Positions 59,817 to 64,000 of a DNA stretch of 64,000 nt are shown here, piece after piece. Source of the DNA: Paguma larvata (Eukaryota; Chordata; Mammalia; Carnivora; Viverridae); contig CM057839.1 in assembly GCA_030068075.1 (NCBI GenBank), forward strand, positions 53,286,960 through 53,350,959, given 5' to 3'. A model generated the notes under the pieces. The model was given only the letters and a program-made list of their open reading frames with translations. It made no database searches and was not told the origin of the DNA. Each line of letters begins with the position of its first letter. Positions within the stretch are counted from its first letter, which is position 1. The position numbers and the translations under genes were made by a program.

Positions 59817-60017
59817 CTGGGCGCCTAAGTGGTTCAGTCGTTTAAGTGTCAAACTTCGGCTCAGGTCATGATCTCACGGTTTGTGGGTTCAAGCCCCGCA
59901 TCAGGTTCTGTGTTGACAGCTCAGAGCCCAGACCCTGCTTCAGATTCTGTCTCCCTCATTCTCTGTCCGTCCCCCACTAGTGTTCGCACTCTCTCACTCT
60001 CTCAAAAAAAAAAAAAA
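59817..60017 (+). mobile_element. Felid tRNA-Lys SINE, plus strand
   Basis: From gggcgcctaagtggttcagt to an A tail at 60005-60019. The direct repeat aaggaaaactgc lies at 59805-59816 and 60018-60029. Confidence 0.93.
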
Positions 60018-60379
60018 AAGGAAAACTGCTTCCCTGGGTTACACATGAGGCTGAGCCATAGACTGCATGCCATCTTCCCATTCCCTGAAGTTCAGAGTGT
60101 GACCTCACTGTTGACTGACCCCCATAAACCATGTCCCAGCCCCTTCTTCACTACCTCCCACAAGAAAGGCCACAGCTTAATGTTCTCTGTCTCTTGCAAC
60201 TAGACAGAGTCAGATCACCCCATTTTTCCCATAGAATGCAAGCAGTAGACTCCTGGATACTGCTTCTAGAATAAATTTTTCTAAGAAAAAGGCATAGTCT
60301 TGACTAGCCCAAACGCTGCCTGCCATTCCCTCTTCTTGCTGCTTTGAATATGCCACTCTCAGGTACACCTTACAACTGA

Positions 60380-60835
60380 CGAATTGATAAAGAAGATGTG
60401 GTATATACATATACAGTGAAATACTACTCAATGATGAAAAAGAATGAAATCTTGCCATTCGCAACAATGTGAATGAGCTACAGAGTGTATTATGCTGAGA
60501 GAAATAAATCAGAGAAAGACAAATATCATATTATTTCACTTATATGTGGGATTTGAGAAGCATAACAGATGAACATAGGGGAAGGGAAGGAAAAAATAAG
60601 ATAAAAACAGAGAGGAGGGGCAAACTATAAGAGACTCTTAAATACAGAGAACAAACAGGGTTTCTGGAAGGGAGGTGGGGAGGATGGGTTAAATGGGTGA
60701 TGGGCATTAGGAGGGCATTATTTTGGATGAGCACTGGGTGTCATACATAAGAGATGAATCACTGGGTTCTACTCCTGAAGCCAAGACTATACTGTATTTT
60801 AACTGGCTTAGAATTTAAAAAAAAATGTTGGAATT
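60380..60835 (+). mobile_element. 5'-truncated carnivore L1 3' end
   Basis: The segment begins in the last codons of ORF2 (ttgataaagaagatgtgg, then a tract encoding a MMKKNEILPF-like stretch). It continues through a 3' UTR that shares landmarks with the full-length L1: ataagagactct, ggtgatgggcatta and gagcactgggtgt. It ends in an A-run near 60828. It is clearly older and more diverged than the 37-44 kb copy. No target-site duplication was identified. Confidence 0.88.
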
Positions 60836-61409
60836 CAAACTTGGGTCTCAGCTACCTCCCAGAGCTGTTCTCCTTGCCACCATGTGCTACTGCCTTCTCT
60901 TAATCAATTCTTTGGTCCACGAATTACAGCCAGATGAAAGGAACCAAAATGTTAGGCAGTGATGAAAGGAACAGAGAAAAGTGCCCTGAGGAGGACACCT
61001 ACAGAGAGATCTGAGCTCAAGTGCTTGCTCTGTCCTGGATGTGTGGCTTTAGGTTAGTCAGTTCACCTCTCTGAGTCTCTGTGATATTGTGGTTTCTAAT
61101 ATGAAATAAATTATTTTGGTTTTTGTCCCATTCCTAAACACTCTTGGAATTTCCTTAGTGATAAGAGTTATAAAGGTATCTTTTTTTATGTTAATGAGAT
61201 GACTTTTAGAAAGGCCTTACATAATCTAAGGATGGGGACTGGTTGCTAGGGGAACCCACCCTTTAGTTAAAGGGTTGGAACTTTCAGTTCCCACCCCCTG
61301 ACCTCCAGGGAGAGGAGAGACGATAAAGATTGAGTTCAGTCACCAGTGGCCAACAATTTCTTCAGTCACGGCTGTGTAATGAAGCTTTCATAAAAACCCA
61401 AAGGATGGT
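60836..61409. other. No gene; MIR scrap at 60990-61090
   Basis: gtgtggctttaggttagtca, gttcacctctctgagtctct is sense MIR core. Confidence 0.5.
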
Positions 61410-61620
61410 GGGGCGTCCGGGTGGCTCAGTCAGTTGGCATCCGACTTCGGCTCAGGTCGTGATCTCACGGTAAGTGGGTTCGAGCCTCTCATAGGGCTCT
61501 GTGCTGACATCTCAGAGCCTGGAGCTGCTTCAGATTCTGTGTCTCCCTCTCTCTGCCCCTCCCCCACTTGGCTCCGTCTCTGTCTCTCTCTCTTTCAATA
61601 ATAAATAAACATTAAAAAAT
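61410..61620 (+). mobile_element. Felid tRNA-Lys SINE, plus strand
   Basis: Complete, with A-box-like and B-box-like (gggttcgagcc) segments and an aataaataaacatt tail. Flanks aaaacccaaaggatgg (61393-61408) and aaaaccacaaaggatgg (61621-61637) form the target duplication. Confidence 0.93.
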
Positions 61621-61637
61621 AAAACCACAAAGGATGG

Positions 61638-63824
61638 GATTCAGAGAGCTTCTGGGTTGGGGAACACAGGGCAGTACAGGGAGGGCGATGTACCTGGAGA
61701 GGGCGTGGGTAAAGCTCCCCGCCCTTTCCCCTGCTCGCCCTGTGCATCTCTTCTGTCCAGCTCTTCCCGAGTTATATCCTTTTGTAACACACCAGCAATC
61801 TAGTAAGTAAATGTGTTCTTGAGTTCTGTGAGCCACTCTAGCAAATTGATCAAATGTAAAGAGGAGGTCATTTAAACGTCCAACTTAAAGCAGTTGGGCA
61901 GAAGCATAGGTAACAATCTAGACTTATGATTGGCAACTGAAGAAGGGGGCAGTTTTGTAGGACTGACTCTAACCTGTGGGATTTGAAGCTATTTCCAGGT
62001 AGGTTTGGAAACATAGTATCAGAACGGAGTTGAATTGTAGGATACCCAGGTGGTTGGTGTGGAGAAAAATCCACACACTGGACTTGGGAGCAGAATTAGA
62101 GTCACATTTTCCATATTTATGAGAACAAGCCTGGGAAACTTCTGATGTCCATTCCAGTGGTCAGTGTAGTTATGATTTTAGAATATGGACTTACTCCACC
62201 CCCGTTCTCTTAATAATCCACCATATTCTCAAAGTGCTTCTGAACCTACCTGTGACTCTGACTCCATGGAGGCAGCAAGCTGATGCCCCAAAGCATCATG
62301 TTTCCTTCTGCTAGACACTAACTTCCTGATGCATTGTGAATGTGGGTCCCAAGGAAGATTTGGGGCAAACTCCCAACCACTAAGGAAAGAGCCTGACAGT
62401 GTGGTGGGATTTGTTTCCAAAGATGAGAAGCCAGAGTCCTTCCCCCCACTACAAGTCATTGGCTGCTCCGAGTCCAGGTTTCCTTTGTAAAATCGGGATA
62501 GCATTAAAATCTCCCTTATCCTAGTTCCAGTCATGGTTACTGTGAAATCATGTGACGTAAGACACCAGGAATTCACTTTTAAAATGATAAATTTGTCATT
62601 ATCTAGGGTTTAGCAGTGCTCAGATAGGCCTAAGAAACTGATTCTATGCCTGGCATGTAAAAAATTCACATCCCATTGTGTGCTATCCAGAGACGTGTCA
62701 AGGCAGGCCTGTGCTACTCAGCTGCACTAGCTTTCTGACCCATTATTGTGGGTGCTCATCCTTTATTCAAACAAGAAAAATCCAAAGGCAACAAAACAGC
62801 ACAACAAAGGAGTAAGGGAAAGTGCAGAGGAATCTCTCTCCTCAGAAGACAGTTGTTAAACACCTCCCCATTCACCATCCCACCACCCTCCATTTGACCT
62901 CGTGGGCTGTGCTGTAATCCCAGTTTTTGAAAAAACAACAAATGCTCTGTCCTTATCAAACACCTTTCCAGCATGGTTTGTGATTCATTCATTTCTTTTA
63001 ATAGAAACTATGTTAATGTAGACACTGATGCTTGTGTCTACGGTTCCCTTGCAGAAAAACATATCACCATCCAAAAATCAAATTGAAATGACTTCAACTT
63101 AGGATAGCCAGAAGACCAGGGATTCAGTTTTCCATTCAGAACTTTTCTTTCCCTTTGTTTTCTGGGATCTCCAACCAAAAGGTGCTTGAGCTCCAGAGCT
63201 CCGTGGGCCACCTACAGTTTTCATGCTACAGCCCATGTCCATGGGTTGGAATCATTCAGTGTGACCGAGGAGTCTTTTCCGAAGCTGAAGATAAGGTGGC
63301 CATTTTCCTCCATAAAACACTGCTCTGTCATATTGCCATTAAAAAAGCTGTGCCCAGGGAGAATATCAAAGTGATTTCGTGCTACTGGGCTCTGATATTA
63401 ATCTTTTCATTCTCTCAATGGTTCCCGTCTAGAAAATAATCTAACTACTCAGGATTTGTTGTTTGTTGGAAAGAGGAGATTTCTAACCCCTGCGTCTCTG
63501 AGAGCTGCTCCTTGCGCAGAGAGCTGGATGCTGTAATGGCACAATGAGACTGACTAGATTAACAATAGGTACAAGGAAACCATGGGCAGGGTAGAGCCTG
63601 ATGTGTAGTGCTGCCTGTTATGCCTCACACCCCTGTGTGGCCTTGCTCTCCTGCTGTGTCACCTCCTCAGACACCACCTAGCTTTGGAAGAGCCCACCAT
63701 TCTCCAGGACCACACAGCTGTGGTTATGCATGCTGCCCATTGTCCAGTATCTGTTGCCTAATAGGAAGCTTTGGTCCTAGCATGAACCCATTTTCAGGAG
63801 AGACACATCGTGTGTGAGAGGAAG
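61638..63824. other. No gene recognised
   Basis: Repeat-poor sequence. Frames up to 115 codons (62229-62576 minus) lack recognisable domains or splice context. Confidence 0.45.
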
Positions 63825-64000
63825 TAGACATAGTGGTTACTACCCAGGTTCAAGACCAACTGCCTGGATTCAATCTTAGTTTTGCCTCTCACTATCCCTG
63901 GAATTGTAGACAAATATTCCTTTTTCTCTCATTGCCTTAGCTGTTAAAAGACAGAATACCGGTACAGACCTCCCTGAGTTGGTGTGAGGGTTAAATTGGC
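63825..64000 (+). mobile_element. MIR, cut by the window end
   Basis: acatagtggttactacccag (head), gcctggattcaatcttagt-type middle, then gttggtgtgagggttaaatt at the edge. Confidence 0.8.

Overview
This is mammalian nuclear DNA from a cat-like carnivore (a felid, or at least a feliform). The main evidence is at least fifteen tRNA-Lys-derived SINEs. Their heads read like the felid form (gcgcctgggtggctcagt...), and they end in a CT-rich block and an A-rich tail. I recognise no host protein-coding exon, rRNA, tRNA or other structural RNA gene. Nearly all of the short open frames are chance frames in AT-rich or repeat DNA. The window looks intergenic or deep-intronic.

The dominant object is a full-length LINE-1 (L1) retrotransposon on the minus strand, about 37111-43813. 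It has a poly(A) tail, a 3' UTR with a poly(A) signal, intact ORF2 (endonuclease/reverse transcriptase), intact ORF1 (RNA-binding chaperone), and a 1.66-kb CpG-rich 5' UTR that ends in a YY1-type motif. An exact target-site duplication of at least 10 bp flanks it. Every catalytic residue I checked is present, so this copy may be recent and possibly still competent. Its 5' UTR holds an exactly 140-bp-period tandem repeat and a long T-rich/GT tract, and ORF1 and ORF2 overlap as ATGA.

The most unusual thing in the window is a 72-bp insertion at 58676-58747. It is essentially only the first ~65 nt of this L1's 5' UTR, YY1 motif included. It matches the full-length copy at 62 of 63 positions, has no poly(A) tail, and is bounded by a perfect 14-bp target-site duplication. 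The reconstructed empty site fits L1-endonuclease cleavage (TTTTT/AAA).

Layout: 0-5 kb is mostly unique sequence with MIR relics. 5.5-9.3 kb holds old L1 and LTR relics. 9-21 kb is sparse (MIR, L2, two SINEs, one MaLR-type LTR, one hAT element). 21.9-27 kb has old antisense L1 pieces. 27-31 kb is a SINE cluster. 31-37 kb is mostly unique. 37.1-43.8 kb is the young L1. 44-51 kb is mostly unique with one LTR and one SINE. 51.4-52.3 kb is an MLT1-type LTR split by two head-to-tail SINEs. 54-61.7 kb holds more SINEs, a 63-bp tandem duplication, the mini-L1 insertion and a truncated L1 3' end. The remainder is unique or MIR-derived.
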